A DNA stretch of 64,000 nucleotides, from assembly GCA_036320915.1 (NCBI GenBank), contig JAXBDG010000015.1, positions 1,116,001-1,180,000 of the forward strand, given 5' to 3'. The stretch is from Linnemannia elongata. Taxonomy: Eukaryota; Mortierellomycota; Mortierellomycetes; Mortierellales; Mortierellaceae. The notes below the pieces were generated by a model. That model was not told where the DNA came from and searched no databases. It saw only the letters and a program-made list of their open reading frames with translations. Position numbers and translations under genes: made by a program. Below, piece after piece: positions 34,458-46,357 of the stretch (its first letter is position 1; each line of letters opens with the position of its first letter).

Positions 34458-35532
34458 TAAACAATCTCAGATACCACCTTTCGCATATCCTTGATGACAG
34501 TGATGACTAGGGCTGCTGTTAGTTCAACAGTTGTATGAACAGCCACAGCTGAGAATGATTAAAATGTAATGTGTGATGTTGATTTAGGCAAGTACCTTGG
34601 ACTTTGTATGTTGCATCGCATTATGTTTCTCATTCATCTTGATCGAAAGTAAAGAAACAGAGGGAGAAGGGGGAGAAAAAGTGGGTGAAGAGGGACAAGA
34701 AGAACCGGAATGGGTAAGGATATAGAGGGTGGAGGGACTGATGTTCCCTAAAGAAGACATTTCGGCGCCTGTGAACAGTGTCAACCCATCCGCGGTGTTT
34801 TCTCTTTTGTTATTTTGGGCGCTCTTTTCTCTTGAATTTCGTTTCTAGTGGGTGAAGACAAAGGGTACTAACTGGAGAAGGAAGAAGTGGATCAGGGGTG
34901 ATGCAGATTTGTTTGTCTCAGTCGGTCGGAGGATGGAGGAGGACACGTTGGCAACAAAAAGGGCATACAGGCACACGGATGATGCATCCTTCTTCAATAC
35001 CTATTCCTTCTTTCTCTCTCACTTTCTTTCTCGCACTTTTCAATGAACAAAGAAGAGAATACGAAGAAACGAACACTTCAACCACTTCAACTGATGCGCA
35101 TTGTTTCTGTTTCGCTGTTGTTTGATTACCTTTGTTGTTGTGTTTTTCCCTCTGGAGAGAGAGTCGGCTCTCATAACTTCAGACTCTCTCTCTCTGCATC
35201 TTTCGTCGTCATTGTCCCTCCTATGGGAAATGCAAATCCACGACTCTAACGCCTTTTGTCCCTCATTCATTTTGTTTTCTCGCATAAAAAAACGGTACAA
35301 AACACGCATTCATTGCTACTTACTATCCCTATTTCAATTATAATTGCACACGATACATCAACTGCTTGTTATCCCCTTTCGTCTTGTGCTTGCGGGATGA
35401 GAAAAAAAAAGTAGGGAGCACGACAGTGAACGAGTCCATATCTGGCCAATGGGGTCCGCCAGGACGGGGAAGAAAGGGAGGGAGAGGAGGGAGACAGTAG
35501 AGGGAATTTCGCCAAATGCGTCCCTCGTCTTG

Positions 35533-35560
35533 TTTTTTTTTTTTTTTTTTTTTTTTTTTT
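35533..35560. repeat. Poly(T) tract, 28 nt
   Basis: Uninterrupted T run. Confidence 0.9.
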
Positions 35561-35710
35561 GAGAGCACCACTTCAAGAAAAGTTAGTACATCCATCCAGT
35601 CTACACTTGCACACATGCAGCTCTCTTGTAGGAAGGACTGAAGGAAGAACACAAACGACAACAAACCAGAGTCTAAACAAGCAAGTTAGAGCAAGAATAT
35701 CAACAACATT

Positions 35711-35750
35711 GGCAATGGCAATGGCAATGGCAATGACAATGACAATGACA
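35711..35750. repeat. GGCAAT / GACAAT hexamer array
   Basis: Four GGCAAT-type units followed by about three GACAAT units. Confidence 0.85.
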
Positions 35751-35807
35751 AAGGCTAATAAACAAACGGTCAGTCAGAGAGAGGGAAGGAGAGCCGAGCG
35801 CCCAACA

Positions 35808-35890
35808 GAAGAGAAGAGAAGAGAAAAGGAAGAGAAGAGAAAAGGAAGAGAAGAGAAGAAAAGAGAAAGGAAGAGAAGAGAAGAGAAAGA
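35808..35890. repeat. Purine-only GAAGA minisatellite
   Basis: About 80 nt of almost pure A/G built from gaagagaagaga-like units. Confidence 0.8.
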
Positions 35891-36590
35891 TTAGAGGATG
35901 AGAGCCAGTTGGTCAACCCTGGGTAATGAATTGAAGCTGAAAGAGGTAGAGAAGAGCGCTAAAACGACAGAGAAATGTCCATCCACACATCTCCCTGTCC
36001 AAAATGATACCTTTATGTTAAACAAGAGAGACAAATAAAGACGTTTACTACTTCATTCCTCTTTCTTCTGTCCATCATCCTCTCCTTTCTCTCTCCCCTT
36101 CATCCCATCCACTCCTCTACTCTTTCCCTTTTTTCATCATCAACTTCCTCGTCCCTTTTTGCGACCATTGCAGCACACAACAAACACCACCCCCTTGCTG
36201 TCCGTTGACATCATCTCTCCCTTCCTTCCTCCAGTTGGATCCGTCTTTTTCTGTTCATTACTGCACACTCTCTTCACACACACACACTCACTCATTCACT
36301 CACTCACTCTCCTCTCCTACCCTCCTTTTTCTTTCCTCGTCACAATCACCATTCTCTCCTCTCATTCCTCACACATCGAACAAAGATAAAGCCTCACAGA
36401 TAATAAGGGGCTTTATATTTTCGCCAAATATGTTCTGAGCATCTTGTCTTCCCTCGGTATTCTCCCCCTCCTATCAATCCTTCTCCCCAGCCGCCTTTTC
36501 CCCGGTTAAGCCCCTGGCGGCATATCACCCATCTTCACAGAAACCAAACCATCCCTTCACTCCAACGCCTTTTTCTATTTCAAAGTCGTC

Positions 36591-38485
36591 ATGATCCGCT
36601 CGAACCACCCTTTCTCCCAACAAGTCCCTGCAGGGACAACAACTCCTGCTGCTCACCATGGACACATATCTCGCACCATTGCGTTAACGATCGCTCTGGC
36701 AGCCCTTGTCAACCCAACTTCTGCAGGAACTTACCAACCCGTGTCCTATTCTGCCACAGCCGTCCTCGAGAACCGGCTTTTTGTCTATGGAGGCCTCACA
36801 AATCTCTCTGTACCCACCTCGTACACCTCTCAGTTCCTGACCCTCCGACTCGATGACCAATTCGACACTGACAAAATTCCCTGGGAATTCCACATCGAGG
36901 GCTCCTCTTCTTATTCGTCCATGGCCACAGCAATGGCGTCCGGCTCCCCTAGTAACGACTACAACCGATTTATCGTCACTGGCAACCGTAACAACATTGG
37001 TCGCTCACCGGCAACTGTCTACGATACCGACAGTCATACCTGGAATCCAGCAGCCGATCTTCCAGGGGTTGCAGGAAACGCGACGACTCGAATGCAGGAT
37101 TACAGGCGCGACTCGCCAGGGGTGGCTTTGGACAGGAAGAACGGGATGCTGATAGAGTTTGGAGGACGCAACGCCACCGCGATTACTAATGAAATCTCGA
37201 TCCTCGACACCACCAAACCTTCGGATCAGATGACCTGGTCGTACAGCGGTTACCTCAACGCAGTACCGGCCCTCTACGCCCCTATCCTGACCCACTTGCC
37301 ATGGCAAAATGCGACGTTGATCATGGGTGGATGCGACCAGATGGGCGCTGATGAGACCCCTACCCATTGCGCGTCATTCGATACCGTATATACCCTCTTG
37401 AGCGACAGTGTTCGCTCAGCGACTCCTCAAGCGACGCGAATCAGTCTCCCTGGCACAGTGTTTCCTCCACCGCGTGCATTTACTTGTATCTTCGTGCGCA
37501 ATAACAACATTTACATGATTGGTGGTGGAGAACCCTTGACGATGAAGCCTCTTACGGACGCGTGGATTCTGTACACTAAAAATTGGACGTGGATCCAGAC
37601 AACGATGTCCAACTTTCCTGCGAAGGGAATCATGGGACACAGCTGTCATATGGCCAACTTTGACCAAGTCATCGTTGTAGGAGGTAACACTCAATGACAC
37701 GACTTGTTTTAGTGGCGTTGCAGACAAGCTGATAATTCCTGAAATCAGATCTCGATTAATCAAATATTGATATTAACCCTGGTTTATTTTGAAACTTCTC
37801 CCATTCTTAATTTTCTTTCTACAATGAAGGTCACGATACTGATGGGTTTCTTCAACGACCAATCTCGGTAATCAAGCTGCGCGATATGACCTGGTCAGGT
37901 AACTACTTTGTCCCTGGCGTATCCGTCGGAGCCAAGGTTGGCCTGGGTCTCAGCGTTGCTGTCGTCCTCGGTGCAATCGCCGCAGGATTGCTCCTCCGTC
38001 GGAAGCGCGCCAAGGCTGCTGCTGCGAACGCGTTAAAGAGACAGGCCTCTGTTGATCGGCTGGAAAATAATACTGGACGGAGAAGGCGTGTCAAGCGGTC
38101 TCAATCCAGCCGCCGGGCCGGCGATGTCCTTCCTCAGTACAACGACCATCACCACCAGCATCATCAGCATTACTCATCCGAACCGTCGTCGCCCATCTCT
38201 CTGCACCAGCCGCATAACAACAATGATGGTATTCCATTGGAACCATTGGCAGATCACGAGCGGACATTGCGTGGTGGCACAGAGTGGCCTTCGCCATCCG
38301 GTCCTGGTGACCACGCCTCTCCTTCATCTGGAGTCGATAAGATTACGAGCCATAACCATAGCACGCGATCGACGAATGGGTCCACTTCGAGCACGATCGT
38401 CGAACCTAATTCGCCGCGGTTCGAAAGCCGGCAGCATCAGCCTAGTGTTGTTGTTGACACAGCACCACCGACAAGGTCATCATAG
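36591..38485 (+). CDS. Kelch-repeat single-span membrane protein 2
   Basis: Exons 36591-37683 and 37830-38485, 582 aa. The intron 37684-37829 is GT-AG, phase 1, at the same position as the GC-AG intron of kelch gene 1. An N-terminal hydrophobic signal (IALTIALAALVNPTSA) precedes kelch motifs RLFVYGGLT, MLIEFGGRN, LIMGGCD, IYMIGGGE and VIVVGG. One membrane span lies at about 401-420 (VGLGLSVAVVLGAIAAGLLL), then RRKRAK and a tail of about 160 residues rich in His, Ser and Pro. It is paralogous to the gene at 31787 and in tandem with it. Likely a type I surface protein; ligand and partners unknown. Confidence 0.85.
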
Positions 38486-41400
38486 CATTTTTCTCGTTAT
38501 TGTACATATTAAATTATCCTCTTCCTTCTTCTCGCCTTGTCCTGTCCACTCTTTTTTGTCCTCCAGTTGGTTCATCAAGCAGGCTAAATTATGACGCGTA
38601 GATGGTTGAACAGGCTCAACAGGAATGAGCACTTTCTCTCATGGTGTTGATTGATTGTATGCCGCAATTGTGTTTTTTTTTATCAGCTGTTGTGTTTTTG
38701 GACTTTTGATACACAGAAAAATATACCCACTGATGAGATCAAAGTGTGGCGTAAAAGGAGCAATAGCCTCTTGAAGTGGGCTCTTTAGAGGTCAGTCTTT
38801 GTCCGCTCACCGCCACACTCACACGAATTCTCATCGCCACTCTAAGATTCACTGGCCAAGTGTCTTAGAGCAAGGAGTACTAGCGAGAACGAAAAATGGG
38901 TCTAACGAAGGGCACGCGCCTCGGTTTAACTGCCTCCATCGTTTTCACGCTAGTTCGAACTACAATTTATTTTTGTCGGAGCGGTAGTCCCACAAGGCAA
39001 GAGCAGGATCGGGTATGACCACTGAAAAAAATAGAAACACTGCCGCGCGTTTGTTTCGACTTTTGAGTTTGGAGAATGGAAGGAGATTGAAGGGCGCGGG
39101 CCCTGGACATGGCTCAGTCTCGTCAGTCGGGTACCTGATCCGCCTAGAGTTCACTCAGTTGCACACAAGAACGATGGGCTGTTCAATTTTTTTCTGAATG
39201 GCCTGGGAACTGGACGAAAAAGCTATTCAGTTCACTGTAAGGTATAGGTGTCCGCGATGATAGGAATGAGGGGTCGAAGGACAGGGGTCAGAGTAAACAG
39301 ATCAAAGAGAATAGGAAAGGAGAATTGTAAGCTGATAATTAAGGATATAAAGTACTGTACGACATTCTTGTATTTGTGTTCAAAAGGACTTTGCTCACAA
39401 ATAGTTTATCTTTAGAGAGACGCAAAGGAGGGGGCCAGATTCCTGACTCCCCATTGTTACCCTGGTCTGGTCGTGTTGTTTTTCCTTTGGTTGCGCAAAG
39501 GGAACGCGATAAGCTGTGTGTGTTTTGTTGGTTGGTTAGTGCTTTGCATTTTGTTTGTTGTTTGTGTTTTGTTTGTTGTGTATTTGGGAGAGGACAGGGC
39601 GCGTGATCATTTTTTGTTGTTGTTGGTGTGTGCATACCATGCCAAGTACCATGGGCCACAAAAAGGAAGAAGAATGGAGAAAAGGAGAAAAGGAGAATGA
39701 GAGGATGGAGGAGAGAGAGGATACACAGCGGATGGTGAGCCTGGAGGAAGGAAGGAAGGGATCAAATACTGTCCAAAGGTGTGTATTCTTGGACAGGTAC
39801 AAAACGACATCCACCATTGGACTCACTCGTTTTTTTGTGTACAACAAAAAAAGCCAATGACCCTTGCCCCATCCCTTCTCCCTCCTTCCCTTCTTGCCCT
39901 TGTTCGTTCACTGTTTCTCCTTTCTCTCCTTCTCTCTCTTCTCTCTCCTTTTCCCTGGGAGATCTTCCTTCCTATTTTCCTTCCTTCCTTCCTTCCATCC
40001 CATCTCCCGTTTTCTGTCGCATCTAAATTTTTTTTATTCGCCCATCCGTTCCTTCTACAAACGTTAGATACATCTTTGAGAACGAGGGTGAGAAAAAAAA
40101 TGTATTATTGTAGAACAACGGAGGTGTCCTTCTATTTTCTAGTACCCCTCGAACTATCTCTCCTCATTCCCATTGTCTCAAAAGGCTAGACCATTGAATA
40201 TGTACTAACCGTTGAACGACGTTCTAAACTAGCGTGAAATGGAGACTAGCTAGATTTTTTTATGTTCTCCTTCCTTTGATGCCCCCGATCTTTTGGTAAA
40301 ACTTGAAAAAAAGTAAAACACAAGAAAAAGAGAAAAAGGGTTCGGATGTTATACTTTGATGACAATGGTACCATAGACGATGCTCCCCTACCTTTCTCCC
40401 TTTTCTACTGTACTCCCTGCGTTTTCTCCCCCTCTTTCTCCTCCCCTGCGTTTCTCCTCTCCTGCGTTACCTTTTTTTTTACCGCCTTCCCTTACATCCC
40501 TCTACCCTCTCTCCTATCTCTCTCCCCTTGCGTATACACCTCTGGGTCGCATGAATATAACGAAAGCTCGTTAGACCCCGCTTATTTCTCCAAAGCGGGT
40601 CAAGATGACAAACGCCTTATGTTGACAACTTGTTTTCTTTTTTTGATAGAATATTATTTTGTGCAACCGTTTCTTCGAAGGAAAGAGCGTAAGAAACTGA
40701 CCGTTGAAAAAAAAAAAAAAAAAAAAAGGCAATCTATTTACTTAATGACGGTTGAAGTTTGGTTTGGAAGAAAGAGATGGAGAGAGACGTGTACTAAAAA
40801 CACGAAATAGAACATTGGGCGTTCTTTGTTTTTGTTGTCGTCGTTTTGCTGTCAATCTTTTACTTCGTCAACAATTGACGTCCTTGATTGAACGGGGGAC
40901 CCTTGTGGCACTCTATTTTTTTTATTTTTTTTTTAAAAAAGGATAAACAAAGCGCGCGAGCCATTTGGGGAGAATTTAGTGGAACGGGAATGAAAGGTGA
41001 GTGGATTGAGTGAGCAGTAACGATAGGAAAAGGAGAGCCGAGGATGAGGATGAGGATGAGGACGAAGGGGAAGGGGAAGGGGAAGGGGAATAGGGGGGGG
41101 GGGGGGGGGGGGAAGAGAGGCTGTGAGGTTGTGGCGGAGATGGCTTGTGTTTGCCTTGCTGATGTTATCCTCAACCACATACCGAGACAAGGCTGGATAA
41201 ATTGAAATGTTCTTTACTAATCTTTTTGTTGAGAGGATGGACGGCCCCTCTTCGGAAAAAAACGACCATTTCGGTATTCCGATGGGAACAGAAACGCGAG
41301 TAGAGGGCATATATAGGCAAGAGAAAAAAGGCGAATAAGAAGGAGACAAGACAATGTAAACGTAATAGAGTTAGATGGGAATGGAGAATGGGAGCAGACA

Positions 41401-41809
41401 ATCTATGTCCCTGAAGATCCCACGAAATAATCTGGGAAGGGGGAGAGAAGGAGAAGGGAGAGGGAAGGGACGAGGGAGGGACATGGTCGACAGACGGCGA
41501 GCCATTGAGAGCCTGTGTCAGCACAACAAGGCAGGGTTCGAATAGAAGTAAGGCGAGAAAAAACTTTTTTTTTTCTTTTGCGAACAAATAAAAAGCAGGG
41601 TCCCCCCACTTTCACGTTCCTCTTTTTTCTTTCTTTTTATTTCTTTTCCCCTCTCTATTGCCCTGACATCCAACACATTCCCATAACCACAGCGTCTCCT
41701 CTTTTTTTTCACTTTTTCTACTCATAACGTCCCCTTCCCAGGCCAACCTTTTTACGCCAACAACAAAAACAACAACCTACCAACAAAAACTAGAACACAA
41801 AGCCTACAC
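38486..41809. other. Gene-poor stretch
   Basis: No gene supported over 3.3 kb. Frames open here are low-complexity. It holds a 21-A tract at 40707-40727, a GGAAGG-type tract leading into a 20-G run at 41093-41112, and CT-rich blocks near 39880-40010 and 40390-40530. Confidence 0.55.
41093..41112. repeat. Poly(G) tract, 20 nt
   Basis: Uninterrupted G run following gaggat and ggggaa repeats. Confidence 0.9.
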
Positions 41810-43836
41810 ATGTCGCCGACGAATATGACCGCATCCACTATCGCACTCCACGTTTACACCGATTTTGACAGCACGGTGGTCCTTACAGATACCGGGAACT
41901 CGATACTAGCCCATCAGATGGGACACAAGGAGCTGGACCGAATCGACCGTCTGCCTGAAACCGAGCCTGGACGCGTCTCGCTCCGCAAAGCCGAGGACAT
42001 GAAGTGGGAACATCTCCGGTTATCGGTCAAGGAAGCTGCGGATATCCTTGTCAGCTCTGAGGATAATATTTTGCTGCAACAAAATGGCGCTTCAACAGGA
42101 GCGACGAACGGAACAACAACGGATGGACTCAACAAGGTGCCGTTTGATGACAGGCAACAATACTCTGGAGATACAGCGGAGGAGGTGGAGGCGTTGAATG
42201 ACAAGTACAAGGTTCGCCTGGATCCTGGCTTCCGCCAGTTCCATGCCTTCTGTCAGGAGCACGGGATTCCGATGACTGTTGTTAGCATGTAAGTGATAAT
42301 AAGTAAGACTATTATGGTTTTTGGATGTTTCACTCCCTATGTTTCTCTACCGCGACGGTGATGGTACCTGAAAAAACACATAAAAGGAGACGGCGTCTGT
42401 CATTGCTAATTGAAAAGTTATTCTTGACTTGATTCACTGACGTATGTTTCTTTCTCTCTCTTTTATTTTTATCTTGTTTGCCTCTTGCTCTTTATTTTCT
42501 CTCTCGTTCACTTTTGCTTGTGGTTTTCTTGTTGGTATACTTTGTGGGTGACAACTTAAAATAGAGGCATCCAACCGTTGATCGAGGAGATGCTCGACAG
42601 ATACTTGGGCGTAAACCATAAGATCATCGTCCGCGCCAACGGTCTCACTATTCGCCCCGATGGAACCTGGAGGATCCTCTGGCGTGACAGCAGGTAATTA
42701 TATTTTTTTTCCATGGAAGGACGACGACACACGGTTCGATATTTGTTGCCATCCTTTTACTTTTGTTTGTAGTGTTGCGTTGTGTTGTGTCGTGTTGTTG
42801 TGTGTCTGGGCTTTGTGTCATTGCTGTGGTTGTTTTTTTTTGTCCTTTCCGTTTTTTTTTATGCCCAGCTCTTGCGCAGTGGGCATTGTACCGTGCTTTG
42901 CTCCTTCCCTCGCCAACAACATCAGATATAGGAACCATTTTTCGCCACTTTTCTCGGCGCAAAGTTAAAAAGGAAACCTAAAGGATATGTCTAACCACCT
43001 TTCTACTTTGCTTTTGGTGGCTCACACCTTACCATCTCAACTTTATTCCCCCCTCGCCTTCATTTTCTCTGTACTCTCAATCTACAGCCCATACGGTGTC
43101 GAAAAAGGACGTGGTAAGTTTTCCAGAAAAGAACCAAGAACAATCCTCTCTCAGCCCCCATCTTTCACCTCTCACCCCTTCTTCGCTTCCTAAACCCAAT
43201 CAGATCCTCACATCCTTAATGGCCGTTCGCCTGTTTCGCCAATTCGCCTTCAGGCCACAATCGAGCATCCAATGATACTCCACTCCATCCTCTTTGTCTT
43301 CTCCTTCTCGCCAATACTCGTTTATCCGCCATACATCGACTTCCTCTAACCTTGCGTGTCCACCCCTAGTGTGTTCTCTAATTTCTCACAGTCTGTGCCA
43401 TGGACGACTTTAACCCAATCAAACAAAAGGTCTCACTTCTTACTTCTCCCCCCCTCTAACCGTTTTTTCCCCTCTTCCTTCCTTCTTATCCCTCTCTTAA
43501 ACTTCAATGATAGCGCTCCGAGAAGCACGAGCAAACGACCTCCAGAACCCAAAAACAGACAAGATCCTTTGGTGCGGCGACGGCAGTTCCGATTTCCCAG
43601 CAGCCCTCCATTCAGACATCGTCCTCGCCCGTCAAAACACGTCGCTCGAGAAACTGTGTCGCGCCAACTCGATCCCTCATCGTTCGTTTGTTACTTTTGC
43701 AACTGTTCAGGAGATGGCTCAGGAGTGGCTTGACCAACAACATGAGAGTCGACAGCAGCAGGAAGACTCGAAGACGATGAGTTCTGCTTCCACTAATGGT
43801 AGTGGTGGTGGTGGTGCCGGTGTTGTTGAGCCATGA
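41810..43836 (+). CDS. HAD-superfamily phosphatase
   Basis: Exons 41810-42288, 42565-42693, 43088-43113 (26 nt) and 43514-43836, giving 318 aa. Motif I is DFDST at residues 18-22, with the nucleophile and general-acid aspartates. A Ser at about 159 ends the TVVS strand (motif II). The acidic motif GDGSSD (233-238) provides metal ligands. This is the pattern of the phosphoserine-phosphatase/MtnX-like branch of small-molecule phosphatases. It should hydrolyse a phosphomonoester with magnesium in the cytosol; the substrate cannot be told. No signal peptide. The C-terminus is a Gly/Ser-rich tail. Two introns of about 400 nt flank the 26-nt third exon. Convergent with the monooxygenase gene. Confidence 0.85.
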
Positions 43837-44193
43837 AGGCCTGTGAAGCGCGAGTTCTTTTGTTGTACGGGAAATAACTAGGATTTGTATTTCTTGTCAT
43901 TTTTGTATATACCCCCTCCGTTACTACCTTTCACCATTCCATCATCCCTTCGCCTCTTCCTGAGCGATGACAGCTCTATAGATACAAAAAAGTTCATTCG
44001 ATCTTATTATTTGGTCGATGTAAATATTATCGCGTTCCAACCTCCCCATCCAAAAAGCCTTCCATTCCATATTCATAAAAGTGTCCTATACATATATTAA
44101 GTTGCTTGCTATGTTGTTTACTTATTGGGGTGGGGGGGGGGGGGGGGGGTTGTCCCGGTGTATAAAAAATCGAGAGCAAAGAAGGGAAGGAAC
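43837..44193. other. Convergent intergenic region with G tract
   Basis: 3' flank shared by the phosphatase (+) and monooxygenase (-) genes. An 18-G run lies at 44132-44149. No gene seen. Confidence 0.6.
44132..44149. repeat. Poly(G) tract, 18 nt
   Basis: Uninterrupted G run just beyond the monooxygenase stop codon. Confidence 0.9.
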
Positions 44194-45938
44194 TTAGACG
44201 GAGTTGCCGTCGAAAGAGTAGCGTTTGGACGGCACCTGAGGCAGGGTCTCGATCTCGCCTCGTTCAGGAGCCAGTTTCAAGAAATTGGCTTGTGGTTGGT
44301 AGGCACAGGTCTTGTCCTGCCGTCTTCTGTTGAGGGATTTTGGCATGTAGGCCAGTACCACCTTCCTGATCAATGCCTCCGTCCACGTCTACATTATCAA
44401 AGTAGTAAGAAACAAGAACAGTACGAGGGAAGAAAAAATAAATCGTACATGTTAGAGTGAGTGTGTGTGTATGTGTTGAGGCGGTAATAAATATGAACAC
44501 TCGAACCCTTTCATTTTCGGACAATGATATCTTACCTGACCGCCCATGATGACGGCAAAGCGTTTACTGGTCTCGAACTGAATCTTTGCAAACTGGTACC
44601 GTTGGTCCTGGTAGTCTTTAAGATGGGCCGAGATGCTCTCGCGGTCAAGGCGCTTGATGTCGTTAATGCAGTTGGCGAGGATTGTTGCGTCCTGCATAGC
44701 GTTGATTGCCCCCTGTCCTGCACTTGGGAGCATCTATTTTAGTATCGAAGGTAGGGATGAAGGGGGGTGCATGTTAGATTTGGATACGTCGAATGATGTG
44801 GATCGCTTCTCGATTTGTATTGTTAGCTGCAAATGTGATGTTTCCTTTCTTTACCTTGTGACAAGCTGCAAGAAATAGAATCCCGCCCCCAATGAGAAAA
44901 GACAAAAAGAAAAGGACGGAAGAAGATAGGCATGTCAATAAGAAGCATATCAATCTTACACTTCCTCCAGCACCAATCAATAGAATCCTGTGATAAAAGG
45001 CACCTACCATCGCCAATAAGAACAGTGCGTCCATGGTACCAAGTCTGGAACAACTTCTCCTCAAGCATGACCTTGGACAACGAGTCCTTGGGCGTCACAT
45101 CAATCAGCTCTCCCATGGTCCGGCCAAAGGGTGCCTTGATATGACGGATCTTTTCGCACATTGCCTGAGTTGCCTCTGGACCCCATTCTGAATTGCTGAA
45201 CCGCTCGTCGGGGCTGTTGGCGGAGAGTTGGACGGTGTAAAGCCAGCAGATCTTGTTGTCTGGGATTGTGAAGCATGCCACCTATTTGTTGGATGGGAGA
45301 GAGGGAGAGAGAGAGGGAGAGATGGATGAGTAAGCGTGGAGAGAGGGAGTGAGAGGGAAGGAGGGGTGGCGGTGCGACTGCGAATCGATGGGTGGTGAAG
45401 TCATTCCTAAAAATGGACGTTTATGTCTATGCCTCTAACCAGTAGTTCTTTTACCCATGCACAAAGACTATACACTCCACAACTACAACAAAAACCAGAA
45501 CATGAGGTAATACAGAAATAAACAAAGCACACATTCTCCAACCTCCAACTTACCGACTCTGAAGAATTCTTGGCAAGGACAATCTCAAAATGCGCAAAAT
45601 CATCCCCCAGGAACGGGAACTCCTCGGGATCCAACGACTCAGTAGTTCCCACAAGACAAGTATACCTCATCGCCAGGTCCTCTTCATCATTCTTGGGCAA
45701 CAGTTTCGCAGCCGCCAGTTGACGGTAGAGGGATTGACGGACGCCACTGTAGGCACCATCGGCTCCTACGAGGATATCGCCGACGTAGCGGGACTTATCA
45801 CTGCAGTGGATGGCGACGCCGTCTTCGAGCTCTTGCATGGAGAGAATCTTTTTCGAGAGGTGGATCTTGTGAGGTGGGATTTGGGAGAGGAGGAGGGCGT
45901 AGAGGTTCTTGCGCGCAAAGACTAACGAGTAGTATCCA

Positions 45939-45974
<36 letters not shown>

Positions 45975-46357
45975 GTGAGTGTCGAAATGAAAGAACGTTA
46001 GTTCATGCCATAGCGAATCTAGTCACTTCGTTTTGTAGTCTATCCAAGATGTACAACATAGCTGTGCATGTACCTCTCTTTGGTGTTGGCTTCCACTGTC
46101 CCCAGCTTATCAAGGCTACCATTATAAACATTCAGACACTTGAGCGGCTTGGAGATCTTTTCCATCTGCTTCAGGAGGCCCAACTGAGAAAAGACTGGGA
46201 GAATATTGGGGCCGGCGACCATTGCAGAGCCCAGGGGTTTGACTTGAGCCGAACGTTCAAAGATCTCAAAGTCGATACCGGCATGTTGCAATAAGTTAGC
46301 GAGGAAGAGGCCTCCGATGCCTGCTCCTACGATCAGTACTGTGGGGTTGACTTCCAT
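44194..46357 (-). CDS. FAD-dependent monooxygenase
   Basis: Exons on the minus strand: 46357-46074, 45941-45554, 45281-45008, 44865-44855 (11 nt), 44733-44536 and 44388-44194, giving 449 aa. It has the three signatures of the aromatic-hydroxylase-like flavin monooxygenases. These are the dinucleotide-binding GAGIGG (11-16), GADGA (154-158), and the GD motif IGDACHKMLPSAGQGA around residue 315. The residues ACHK come from the 11-nt microexon. It should use NAD(P)H and oxygen to hydroxylate an organic substrate; the substrate is unknown. There is no signal peptide or membrane span. The first intron has an acceptor preceded by 30 A residues instead of pyrimidines; GYYSLVFARKNLY fixes the joined frame. 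Exon 3 ends at GATG|gtaggt so that the GD motif is kept. Confidence 0.85.
45943..45972. repeat. Poly(T) tract, 30 nt, at an acceptor site
   Basis: On the minus strand this is A30 directly before the G of the 3' splice site of monooxygenase intron 1. Confidence 0.9.

Larger units (their letters stand above)
34458..36590. other. Intergenic region between the two kelch genes
   Basis: No gene seen. It holds a 28-T tract (35533-35560), an AATGGC/AATGAC hexamer array (35711-35750), a GAAGA-type purine minisatellite (about 35808-35890) and a pyrimidine-rich leader with a TCACTCAC tract near 36280-36310. Confidence 0.6.
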
